Shown here: positions 1 to 8,303 of the stretch, one piece after another
How the letters are laid out: each line of letters starts with the position of its first letter
How positions within the stretch are numbered: the stretch's first letter is position 1
Source: Planctomycetes bacterium MalM25
GTDB lineage: Bacteria; Planctomycetota; Planctomycetia; Pirellulales; Lacipirellulaceae
Direction of reading: 5' to 3'
DNA: 64,000 bases
Assembly: GCA_007745835.1 (NCBI GenBank)
Contig: CP036424.1
Span: 2,777,968 to 2,841,967, forward strand
Notes under the pieces: model-generated
Seen by the model: only the letters and a program-made list of their open reading frames with translations
Told to the model about the DNA's origin: nothing
Databases searched by the model: none
Translations under genes and position numbers: made by a program

Positions 1-1803
1 GCCGGCGTTTGGGAGGAGACTCTGCTCATCTTCACGTCAGACAACGGCCCGTGCTGGTACGACGACGACGTGGCCAAGTTTGGTCACGACTCGGCCGGCG
101 GCCTGCGTGGCATGAAGGGCGACGCCTGGGAGGCGGGCCACCGGATGCCGTTTATCGTCACCTGGCCCGGCGTCGTGCAAGCCGATGCAACCTCGATGCG
201 GACAATCTGCTTCACGGACCTCTTGGCGACCTTCGCCGACCTCCTCGAGCAGCCACTCGAAGACCGCATTGCTCCAGACAGTTATAGCTTCTTGCCCGAG
301 CTGCTCGACGTTCAGCCAGAAGACAAAGCCCTGCGTCCCCCGGTGGTCACCCAAGCGGGCAGTGCTCCCGAGATGTTCGCGATCCGACACGAGCGTTGGA
401 AACTCATCAACGGACTGGGCTCGGGCGGCTTCTCAAAGCCGAAGCGGATCAAGACCTCCGAGAGTGGGCCTGCCGGACAACTCTACGACCTCGACTCGGA
501 CCGCGGCGAGCAAGAAAACCTCTACGAAGAACGCGCCAGCGTGGTGGCGGGCGCACTACGGGTGCTGAAGCGGACCCAAGAAGAGCCCATCCCACGGTCC
601 GCCCTCCGCCCCTCCGACGCGGTGAGCACGGACACGCTCCACGGGAAGGTGATGTGCGGCTACCAGGGCTGGTTTAACGTGCCGGACGACGGCATGCGGC
701 TCGGGTGGAAGCACTGGGTGCGGACATCCAAGAAGCCCTTCGGACCGGGCAACGTGACGATCGACCTGTGGCCCGAAGTCTCCGAGCTCAGTGAGGAAGA
801 ACGCTACGCTACCGATTTCCGCCTCGCCGGAGGGGATGCCGCCGAGGTCTACAGCAGCGTCAACGAGAAGACGATCCGCCGCCACTTCGAGTGGATGCGC
901 GAGTACGGCATCGACGGCGCCTTCTTGCAGCGCTTCGCGAATGGCCTCACCAACGACAGGATCCTGAAGAACAAGGACCGGGTGCTGGCCGGCGTGAGGT
1001 CCGCCGCCGCCGCGACGGGGCGCGCCTACGTCGTGATGTACGACCTGTCCGGCTTGAAGGCGGGTCAGACCGAACGGGTGCTGGATGACTGGCGGGAGCT
1101 GCGCAACCGCCGCCGAGTCACCTCGGACGCGAGCTACCTCTCGCACAACGGCAAGCCGCTGGTCGCGATCTGGGGAGTTGGTTTCTCCGACGGCTCGAAG
1201 CCGCGAGAGTACACGCTTGACGAATGCCGCCGGCTCATCGCGGAGATCAAAGCCTCGGGGTGCTCCGTCATGCTCGGGGTGCCGAGCGGATGGCGGACGC
1301 TGACGCGCGACGCGATGCGTGACAAGCGTCTGCACGAGGTCATCGAGATGGCCGATGTCATCAGCCCCTGGACTCCGGGCCGCTACCGCAACCGAGAGCA
1401 GGTCCTCACGCACGCCAAGGAGCGTTGGACGCCGGATGGCGAATGGTGCTCGGAACGTGGCGTCGACTATTTGCCGGTCGTCTTCCCCGGCTTTAGCTGG
1501 CACAACCTCACGGGCGACCCGCTCGACGACATCCCGCGGGAGGGTGGTCGCTTCCTCTGGTCGCAGTGCGTCGCCGCCAAGCGGGCGGGAGCCAAGATGA
1601 TCTACGTCGCCATGTTCGACGAGGTCGATGAGGGCACGGCGATCTTCAAATGCACCAACGAACCGCCCGTCGGCGAGGGAGTGCGATTCCTCACCTACGA
1701 AGGCCTACCGAGCGATCACTACCTGTGGCTCACCGGCGAAGCGGGGCGGATGCTCCGTGGCGAAAGGCCCGCGACCCGAGTTCTGCCGCGGAGGAACAAG
1801 TGA
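1..1803 (+). CDS. Sulfatase (C-terminal part) fused to a GH71/99-like glycoside hydrolase domain; 5' end outside window
   Basis: The reading frame is open from the first base, so the gene starts upstream. The first ~205 residues are the C-terminal half of an arylsulfatase: a TSDNGP metal-site segment, then an LYDLDSDRGEQENLY stretch typical of the sulfatase tail. From about nt 640 (HGKVMCGYQGWF) to the stop comes a second domain resembling the GH71/99-like family of secreted hydrolases, which includes alpha-mannan-active enzymes. The formylglycine motif lies outside the window. The stop TGA overlaps the GTG start of the next sulfatase, so the genes are probably co-translated. Likely exported; desulfates and cleaves a sulfated glycan. 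The sulfatase part is sure; the exact hydrolase family and its activity are inference. Confidence 0.85.
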   Translation, partial: AGVWEETLLIFTSDNGPCWYDDDVAKFGHDSAGGLRGMKGDAWEAGHRMPFIVTWPGVVQADATSMRTICFTDLLATFADLLEQPLEDRIAPDSYSFLPELLDVQPEDKALRPPVVTQAGSAPEMFAIRHERWKLINGLGSGGFSKPKRIKTSESGPAGQLYDLDSDRGEQENLYEERASVVAGALRVLKRTQEEPIPRSALRPSDAVSTDTLHGKVMCGYQGWFNVPDDGMRLGWKHWVRTSKKPFGPGNVTIDLWPEVSELSEEERYATDFRLAGGDAAEVYSSVNEKTIRRHFEWMREYGIDGAFLQRFANGLTNDRILKNKDRVLAGVRSAAAATGRAYVVMYDLSGLKAGQTERVLDDWRELRNRRRVTSDASYLSHNGKPLVAIWGVGFSDGSKPREYTLDECRRLIAEIKASGCSVMLGVPSGWRTLTRDAMRDKRLHEVIEMADVISPWTPGRYRNREQVLTHAKERWTPDGEWCSERGVDYLPVVFPGFSWHNLTGDPLDDIPREGGRFLWSQCVAAKRAGAKMIYVAMFDEVDEGTAIFKCTNEPPVGEGVRFLTYEGLPSDHYLWLTGEAGRMLRGERPATRVLPRRNK

Positions 1804-3233
1804 CACCGGAGACTTCTCCACCGCGGCGCCACCGCTCCGGATGGGCGCGTTTCGTCTTGCTGACTCTCTTCCTCCTCGGCCCGTCGCTGTGCGCAGCGGG
1901 CGACCGGCTGAACGTGCTGATGATCGTCATCGACGATCTCCGCCCCGAACTGCACACTTACGGCATCGACGCGGTCAGCACGCCGAACATCGACGCCTTC
2001 GCTCGGCGCGGCGTCCGCTTCAACAACGCTTACTGTCAGTACCCGGTCTGCAATCCGAGCCGTTCGTCCTTCCTCACGGGCAAGCGACCGGACGAGCTTG
2101 GCATCTATAACAACGAGACGCCGCTGCGGCAGGCGCACCCGGAACTCGTCACCCTCCCACAGGCTTTCCGCCGGGCGGGCTACCACACGACCGGTCTCGG
2201 CAAGCTCTTTCACAAGGGGCTCGATGAGAAGGGCAAGCCGACGCTCTTCCGAGACGACGCCTCGTTCGACCATGCCTACCGCGCCCTCGGGAAGAGCCCC
2301 GCGATCGGACGCGAAGGCGAGGGCCGCTTCGCCGGCGACGGAAGCATCCCCTGGTGCCGCTGGATCGCCGCCGAAGGGGGCGACGAAGCTCAACCCGACG
2401 GCATGCTGGCCTCCGAAGCTCTGCGGCTTCTCGAGTCGGCGGGCGAGGAACCCTTTTTCCTCGGCGTCGGATTCCACAAGCCGCACGACCCGTTCATCGC
2501 GCCGCGCGAGTACTTCGAGCCCTACAAGATCGGCGAGATCGCGTTGCCTCAGGCGCCGAGCGATCGGACGCCCCTGTCGCGCTACGCCCTGCCGCGGAGC
2601 TACGACTTCTCCATCTTCACCGATCGCGACCGTCGTGAGATCAAGCGTGCGTACCAGGCGTGCGTCACCTTCGTCGACGCCCAGGTGGGCAAGCTTCTGG
2701 ATTGCCTCGACCGACGGCGGCTCTGGGATGACACGATCGTGATCGTGATGGGCGACCACGGCTACCATCTCGGCGAGCACGGGTGGTGGAACAAGGTGAC
2801 CGTCTTCGAGCTCGGAGCCCGCACGCCGATGATCGCTTGGGTCCCGGGCGCCGGGGGAATGGGGAAGGACTCGGATGCGGTCGTCGAACTGCTCGACCTT
2901 TACCCGACCCTGATCGACTACTGCGGCGTCGAGGCCCCGCACCGTCTCTCCGGCAAGAGCCTGCGACCACTGCTCGAAGGCGCCGACACGGGCGCCGGGC
3001 CGCAAGCGGCCTACACGCAGGTCACCCGAGGCGGCATCGGCATGGGGTTCAGCGTACGGACCGAGCGTTACCGCTTCACACAATGGGGCAGGGCAGGAGA
3101 GGGGGGCTTCGAGCTGTACGAGCACCCGGCCGACCCCGACGAGTACCACAACCTCGCGGACGACCCCGCGTACGCCCGCCAGATCGAAGAGCTGACCACG
3201 CTGCTCCGCGCCGGATTCCCCTCCGTGAACTGA
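1800..3233 (+). CDS. Secreted sulfatase, iduronate-2-sulfatase-like
   Basis: A 477-residue sulfatase. I chose the GTG at 1800 because a GGAGGAAC ribosome-binding site lies just upstream, it overlaps the previous stop (GTGA), and it gives a clean signal peptide (hydrophobic run at about residues 17-32, ending CAAG). The VIDDLRPE metal-site aspartates are near 45-46. The CNPSR motif (Cys84) is the site converted to formylglycine by an anaerobic or FGE-type maturase. A second metal site, MGDHGYHLGEHGWW, follows. The layout matches iduronate-2-sulfatase-like enzymes, common in marine planctomycetes for removing sulfate esters from polysaccharides. It sits between a sulfatase-hydrolase fusion and a sugar importer. 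The true substrate cannot be read from sequence. Confidence 0.93.
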   Translation: MTPETSPPRRHRSGWARFVLLTLFLLGPSLCAAGDRLNVLMIVIDDLRPELHTYGIDAVSTPNIDAFARRGVRFNNAYCQYPVCNPSRSSFLTGKRPDELGIYNNETPLRQAHPELVTLPQAFRRAGYHTTGLGKLFHKGLDEKGKPTLFRDDASFDHAYRALGKSPAIGREGEGRFAGDGSIPWCRWIAAEGGDEAQPDGMLASEALRLLESAGEEPFFLGVGFHKPHDPFIAPREYFEPYKIGEIALPQAPSDRTPLSRYALPRSYDFSIFTDRDRREIKRAYQACVTFVDAQVGKLLDCLDRRRLWDDTIVIVMGDHGYHLGEHGWWNKVTVFELGARTPMIAWVPGAGGMGKDSDAVVELLDLYPTLIDYCGVEAPHRLSGKSLRPLLEGADTGAGPQAAYTQVTRGGIGMGFSVRTERYRFTQWGRAGEGGFELYEHPADPDEYHNLADDPAYARQIEELTTLLRAGFPSVN

Positions 3234-3274
3234 ACACGACACAGGCCGTCGAGCCACAACGGACACCCCACCAG

Positions 3275-4741
3275 ATGGCGGAATCCCAAATTACTATCGC
3301 CGATTCGCTGCCGGACGAGAAGCCACAAGCTTCGGCCGCTGGCCCGTTCGCGGTCGTAACCTCGCTGTTCTTCTTCTGGGGCTTCATCACGGTGATGAAC
3401 GACGTGCTTCTCCCGTACCTGAAGGAGAGCTTCGTCCTGTCGTACTTTCAGGCGGGACTGATTCAGTTCGCCTTCTTCAGCGCGTTCTTCGTCGTCTCAC
3501 TGATTTACTACCTGATCTCGCTGCGCGGCGCCGACCCGATCCAGCGGATGGGCTACAAGCGTTTGATCCTGGTCGCCTTGGTGATCTGCGCGGCGGGGTG
3601 CGCCCTCTTCTGGCCCGCGTCGGTCACGACCTCCTACCCGTTCTTCCTCGGTGCGTTGTTCTTGCTGGCCACGGGAGTGACGCTGCTGCAAATCTCCGCG
3701 AACCCCTACGCGGCGGTGCTCGGCAAGCCGGAGAACGCTTCGGCAAGGCTGAACCTAGCCCAAGGATTCAACTCGCTAGGGACCACGCTCGCCCCGATCG
3801 CCGGCGGGCTGCTGCTCTATCGGGTCTTCGCCAGCGACGACGCGAACTCACTCGAATCGGTGCACACGCCGTACCTGATCTACGCCGGCATGTTCCTCGC
3901 CTTGGCGGTGGTCGTCGCGTTCTGCAAGCTGCCCGCGATCAAGAGCGATCAAGTAGCCACCAAGGCGACCTCGGGCGCCCTAGGGTTCCCCCAGCTGCGT
4001 CTCGGCATGGCGGCGATCTTCCTTTACGTCGGTGCCGAGGTCGCGATCGGCAGCTATCTCATCAACTTCATTAGCGACCCGGGCGTGATGGGCTGGGCCG
4101 AATCAATCGCCAGCGTCTACCTCGCCTACTACTGGGGCGGGGCCATGATCGGCCGGCTCTGCGGCGCCGTTGCGCTGCGCAGCGGCCCCAGCCTCGCGCA
4201 CAAGGCGACGATGATGGTCTTGTTGGCGTGCGGGCTCACGATCCTGGTCTACCTGATGACCGGTCTGCGGTTTGAGGAGGGCCAACTTACGATCCAACTC
4301 GCCCCGCTGGCCTCGATAGCCCCCTTCCCGGCTCTGGTCGCCGGGTGCCTGGCCGCCTTCGCGTTCGGGAAAGGCTGTCCCGCGAAGACGCTCGCCTGCT
4401 TCTCCGTCTGCCTCATCGCCTTGCTGGTGGTCGCTGCGACCACCGGCGGCCAGGTGGCGATGTGGGCGGCCCTCGGGGCCGGTCTGTTCAACTCGATCAT
4501 GTGGTCGAACATCTTCACGCTCTCGATCGACGGGCTGGGTGAGCACACCCCGCAAGCCTCTTCTCTCTTGGTGATGATGATCGTTGGTGGCGCGCTGTTC
4601 CCGCTGCTGATGGGACGGTCAGCTGACTTGATCGGCGTCCGATTGTCTTTCCTGGTCCCGGTGATCAGCTACTTCTACATCGGCTTCTTCGGGCTGTGGA
4701 ACGCGAAGCGGTTGGCCTCCAAACGAGGAGCCACCGCGTGA
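3275..4741 (+). CDS. FucP/GluP-type sugar:H+ symporter (MFS)
   Basis: A 488-residue inner-membrane transporter with about 12 hydrophobic segments. The N-terminal FFFWGFITVMNDVLLPYLK segment and the later ISANPYAA and LNLAQGFNSLGT segments are hallmarks of the FucP / glucose-galactose permease family, which imports hexoses such as L-fucose, glucose, galactose or mannose with protons. The ATG at 3275 follows the sulfatase stop by 41 bases and removes an implausible soluble extension. The end overlaps the kinase gene start (GTGA). With GH92 and a ROK kinase next door, imported mannose is a reasonable guess, but specificity is not visible. Confidence 0.9.
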   Translation: MAESQITIADSLPDEKPQASAAGPFAVVTSLFFFWGFITVMNDVLLPYLKESFVLSYFQAGLIQFAFFSAFFVVSLIYYLISLRGADPIQRMGYKRLILVALVICAAGCALFWPASVTTSYPFFLGALFLLATGVTLLQISANPYAAVLGKPENASARLNLAQGFNSLGTTLAPIAGGLLLYRVFASDDANSLESVHTPYLIYAGMFLALAVVVAFCKLPAIKSDQVATKATSGALGFPQLRLGMAAIFLYVGAEVAIGSYLINFISDPGVMGWAESIASVYLAYYWGGAMIGRLCGAVALRSGPSLAHKATMMVLLACGLTILVYLMTGLRFEEGQLTIQLAPLASIAPFPALVAGCLAAFAFGKGCPAKTLACFSVCLIALLVVAATTGGQVAMWAALGAGLFNSIMWSNIFTLSIDGLGEHTPQASSLLVMMIVGGALFPLLMGRSADLIGVRLSFLVPVISYFYIGFFGLWNAKRLASKRGATA

Positions 4742-5883
4742 TCGCCTCCCCGTCCAACCCGAAGAACGCCCCCGAGCCGACGGTCGGCAGCGACCCGCGT
4801 ATCGTCCTGACATTGGACGCAGGCGGGACCAACTTCGCGTTCTCTGCGCTGCGTGGCGGAGAGCCCGTTGGCGAGGCGTGCGTCCTGCCCTCTTGCGGCG
4901 ACGACCTGGAGCAGAGCCTGCAAAACTTGGTGCAGGGTTTCGAGCGGCTGATCGATTCGCTCGGCGACGCTCCCTCAGCGATCAGCTTCGCCTTCCCCGG
5001 GCCGGCCGATTACCCGAACGGGGTCGTCTTCAACGTCGGTAACCTGCCGGCCTACGGCGGGGGCGTCGCGGTCGCCCCGTTCCTCGAAGACCGTTTCGGG
5101 CTGCCGACTTATCTCAACAACGACGGCGACCTTTTCGCCTTGGGCGAAGCGGTCGCCGGCGTGCTGCCACTAGTCAACGAGCGGCTCATCGTGTCGGGCT
5201 CGTCGCGACGCTGCCGCAATCTGTTCGCTGTCACTCTGGGGACGGGGCTGGGCGGTGGCGCGGTTATCAATGGCGAGCTGCTCCGCGGAGACAACTCCGC
5301 CGCCGCCGAGATATGGCGTCTGCCGAGCGGGCTCGACGGCTCACTCTTGGCGGAAGAGGACGCGAGCATCCGCGCCATTAAGCGGGTCTACGCACAGGAG
5401 GCGAGCGTCGATCCGGCCGCGGCCCCCACGCCGGCGCAGATCGGAGAGATCGCCCACGGCCGTGCGCCTGGGGAAGCGGACGCGGCGAAGCGGGCTTTCG
5501 AACGCTTCGGCCGTGCGGTCGGCGCCACCATCGCCACCGCGACTTGCTTCTTCGATGGCGTCGTAGTCCTCGGCGGAGGCCTGACCGGCGCCGCCGACCT
5601 GTTCATGCCAGCGCTCCTCGAGGCGATCGGCGAACCGCTCAACCAACACGACGGCTCGGGCCTGCCACGCCTGGGGCACCAGGTCTTCGATCTACGGAGC
5701 GAAGCCGGGCTCGCCGGATTCGCGCACCCCGGCTCACGCCGGGTCACGGTCCCCGGATCGACACGCACGATCGCCTGTGCGCCCGAACCCCGCCTCGGCG
5801 TGGCGATCAGCTGCGTGGGCGCCAACCGCGCGACCGCGATCGGCGCCCACGCCTTCGCCATCCAACAACTCGATAAGCACTGA
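4738..5883 (+). CDS. ROK-family sugar kinase
   Basis: A 381-residue cytoplasmic kinase predicted to phosphorylate the sugar imported by the upstream permease. The GTG start at 4738 overlaps the permease stop and has GAGGAG 7 bases upstream. LTLDAGGTNFAFSAL is the N-terminal phosphate-binding loop. NNDGDLFALGEA holds the catalytic Asp of ROK kinases, and TLGTGLGGGAVINGELLRG is the ROK signature core. After AAEIW the usual GH and the CGCxxGCxE zinc cluster of classical ROK enzymes are absent, which points to a zinc-free or divergent subgroup. Glucokinase, mannokinase, fructokinase or GlcNAc kinase activity all remain possible. Confidence 0.88.
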   Translation: MIASPSNPKNAPEPTVGSDPRIVLTLDAGGTNFAFSALRGGEPVGEACVLPSCGDDLEQSLQNLVQGFERLIDSLGDAPSAISFAFPGPADYPNGVVFNVGNLPAYGGGVAVAPFLEDRFGLPTYLNNDGDLFALGEAVAGVLPLVNERLIVSGSSRRCRNLFAVTLGTGLGGGAVINGELLRGDNSAAAEIWRLPSGLDGSLLAEEDASIRAIKRVYAQEASVDPAAAPTPAQIGEIAHGRAPGEADAAKRAFERFGRAVGATIATATCFFDGVVVLGGGLTGAADLFMPALLEAIGEPLNQHDGSGLPRLGHQVFDLRSEAGLAGFAHPGSRRVTVPGSTRTIACAPEPRLGVAISCVGANRATAIGAHAFAIQQLDKH

Positions 5884-5907
5884 GACTTTACGCTCGGAAA
5901 GACCACG

Positions 5908-8250
5908 ATGAACCGCAACCTACTGAGCTTCGGCATCCTGCTGAGCTGTGTCGCCCCTTCGCTCGCCGACCCCTGCGTTGATGAGTCCGTTGAGACCGTC
6001 TCTAGGTCGCGGTTGACCCAACATGTCGATCCGCTCATCGGCTCCGACGCCCACGGGCACGTCTTTGTCGGCGCGAGCGTCCCCTTCGGCGCGGTTCAGC
6101 TCGGCCCGACCAACTTCCACCAGGGGTGGGACTGGTGCTCGGGGTACCACTACTCCGACAACGTCGCGGTTGGTTTCTCGCACACGCACCTGAGCGGAAC
6201 CGGCATCGGCGACCTGTGCGACATCGTCGTCGCCCCGTTCATCGGCGAAGCGAGCCCCGTACGGGGCGACCGCGAGAACCCCGAGCCGGGCTACGCCTCG
6301 AAGTACTCGCACGACAACGAGACGGCCAAGGCGGGGTACTACGCCGTCGATCTGCTCGACGACAATATCCACGCCGAACTGACGGCGACCGAGCGAGTCG
6401 GCTGGCACCGCTACACCTTCCCGGAGGGCGTCACGCCGCGCATCGCGATCGACCTGGAGTTCGAGAACGGTTCGGGCCGAGCGACTGTCACTCGGATGCA
6501 AGCGGTCGAAAACAACCGGCTGGAGGGGCGCCGCTTCTCGACCGGTTGGGCCAAGGATCAACGCGTCTTCTTCTCGCTGCAGTCTTCAGTGCCCTTCGAA
6601 TCTTGTGACCTCTTCCTGGAGGGCGAGCCCGTCGACGCGGGGGCGACGGACGGTGAGGCTCCGGACTCAGACGTCGCCATCCTAACGTTCAAGCAGGGCG
6701 TCCGTTCGATCCTTCTCAAGGTCGGCGTCTCACCTGTTAGCACCGAGGGCGCCCAGGGCAACCTCGCCGCCGAAGCGCCGGGGTGGGAGTTCGACAGCGC
6801 CGTGCAAGCGGCCGACGCCGCTTGGGAAGAGGCCCTGAGCGTGCTCCGTTTTCGATCAGCGGACCCGAAGCGCGAGCGGGTCTTCTACACGGCGCTCTAC
6901 CACACGATGATCGCCCCCGTATTGTTCAACGATCACAACGGGGATTACCGCGGAACGGACCTCGTCGTTAGGCGGGGGGTTGAGCACGAGAACTACTCGA
7001 TCTTCTCGCTCTGGGACACCTACCGCGCGGCGCACCCGCTCTTCACGCTCACCCAGCCGGAACGCGTCCCCGACTTCGTGAACTCGATGCTGGCCATCAA
7101 CCGCGAGCAGGGGAAGCTGCCCGTGTGGCACCTGCTCGGCAACGAGACCGACACCATGGTCGGCTACCACGCCGTTCCGGTGGTCGTCGATGCGGTGCTG
7201 AAAGGCCACGCCGGGATCGACGCCGACGAGGCGTTCGAGGCGATCAAAGCGACCGCCCTGCGCAATGAACGCGGCCTCGACTTCATCAAGGATCGTAGCT
7301 ACATCCCCGCCGACGAGATGCACGAGTCGGTCGCGCTCGCGATGGAGTACGCCATCGACGACTGGTGCATCGCCCAGCTCGCGCGGCGTCTCGGTCGAGA
7401 AGAGGACTACGAGCATTTCCTCAAGCGTTCACGCTACTACAGGAACTACTACGACAAAGAGACCGGCTTCATGCGCGGCAAGCGATCCGACGGCTCGTGG
7501 AACACGCCCTTCGATCCGTTCTTCTCTAAGCACCGGGCGGACGACTACTGCGAAGGCAACGCCTGGCAGTACCTGTGGCTCGTCCCACAGGACCCGCACG
7601 GCCTCATCTCGCTTCTGGGTGGGGATCGGGCGTTTACCGAGCGGCTCGACCTGCTCTTCACGCAAGACTCCTCGAAGAACGCCGAGGCCTCCTTGGACAT
7701 GTCGGGCTTCATCGGGCAGTACGTTCACGGCAACGAACCGAGCCACCATATCGCTTACCTCTACGCCTACGCGGGGCAGCAGTGGAAGACGGCGGAGCGG
7801 GTGCGTCAGATCATGGACGAGATGTACACCGACCGCCCCGACGGCCTCTGTGGCAACGAGGACTGTGGGCAGATGTCCGCCTGGTACGTGCTGTCGGCGA
7901 TGGGCTTCTACCCGGTCGACCCGGTCGGGGGGAGGTACGTGCTCGGAAGCCCCGAGTGCGACGAGGTCGAGCTCTCCTTGCCCGGCGGCAAGGTCTTCCG
8001 AGTCCGCGCCAGCAACAACAGCAGCGAGAACCGGTTTATCCAATCGGCAAGCCTCAACGGCAATCCGCTGACCGCTCCGTTCTTGACGCACCATGCCATC
8101 CTTGCCGGGGGCGAACTCCACCTCACGATGGGCCCCGAGCCCGCCAAGGTGTTCCAGCATGAGGAGCGGCTGCCCGAGGCTCGCTTCGAGCCGGTCGGAG
8201 TTCGCGCATCCTACGAAGCGCCTCCTCAGCCGTCTCACGCGGACCGATAG
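5908..8250 (+). CDS. Secreted GH92 alpha-mannosidase
   Basis: A 780-residue exo-alpha-mannosidase of family GH92, a Ca2+-dependent inverting family that trims alpha-1,2/1,3/1,4/1,6-linked mannose. A signal peptide (residues 1-20, ending SLADP) indicates export. The N-terminal beta-sandwich contains HVDPLIGSDAHGHVFVGASV and FSHTHLSGTG. The (alpha/alpha)6 catalytic part contains FSLWDTYRAAHPLFTL, VPVVVDAVLKG, GNEPSHHIAYLYAYAG and GLCGNEDCGQMSAWY, all strong GH92 signatures. Length is normal for the family. It lies 24 bases after the kinase gene. It is the key indicator that this locus handles an alpha-mannose polymer or a mannosylated glycan. Confidence 0.95.
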   Translation: MNRNLLSFGILLSCVAPSLADPCVDESVETVSRSRLTQHVDPLIGSDAHGHVFVGASVPFGAVQLGPTNFHQGWDWCSGYHYSDNVAVGFSHTHLSGTGIGDLCDIVVAPFIGEASPVRGDRENPEPGYASKYSHDNETAKAGYYAVDLLDDNIHAELTATERVGWHRYTFPEGVTPRIAIDLEFENGSGRATVTRMQAVENNRLEGRRFSTGWAKDQRVFFSLQSSVPFESCDLFLEGEPVDAGATDGEAPDSDVAILTFKQGVRSILLKVGVSPVSTEGAQGNLAAEAPGWEFDSAVQAADAAWEEALSVLRFRSADPKRERVFYTALYHTMIAPVLFNDHNGDYRGTDLVVRRGVEHENYSIFSLWDTYRAAHPLFTLTQPERVPDFVNSMLAINREQGKLPVWHLLGNETDTMVGYHAVPVVVDAVLKGHAGIDADEAFEAIKATALRNERGLDFIKDRSYIPADEMHESVALAMEYAIDDWCIAQLARRLGREEDYEHFLKRSRYYRNYYDKETGFMRGKRSDGSWNTPFDPFFSKHRADDYCEGNAWQYLWLVPQDPHGLISLLGGDRAFTERLDLLFTQDSSKNAEASLDMSGFIGQYVHGNEPSHHIAYLYAYAGQQWKTAERVRQIMDEMYTDRPDGLCGNEDCGQMSAWYVLSAMGFYPVDPVGGRYVLGSPECDEVELSLPGGKVFRVRASNNSSENRFIQSASLNGNPLTAPFLTHHAILAGGELHLTMGPEPAKVFQHEERLPEARFEPVGVRASYEAPPQPSHADR

Positions 8251-8303
8251 GCGGCCAGACCCCTCCACTAAATGGGCGCGCCCCGTGCGTGACTGGAATC
8301 GCT

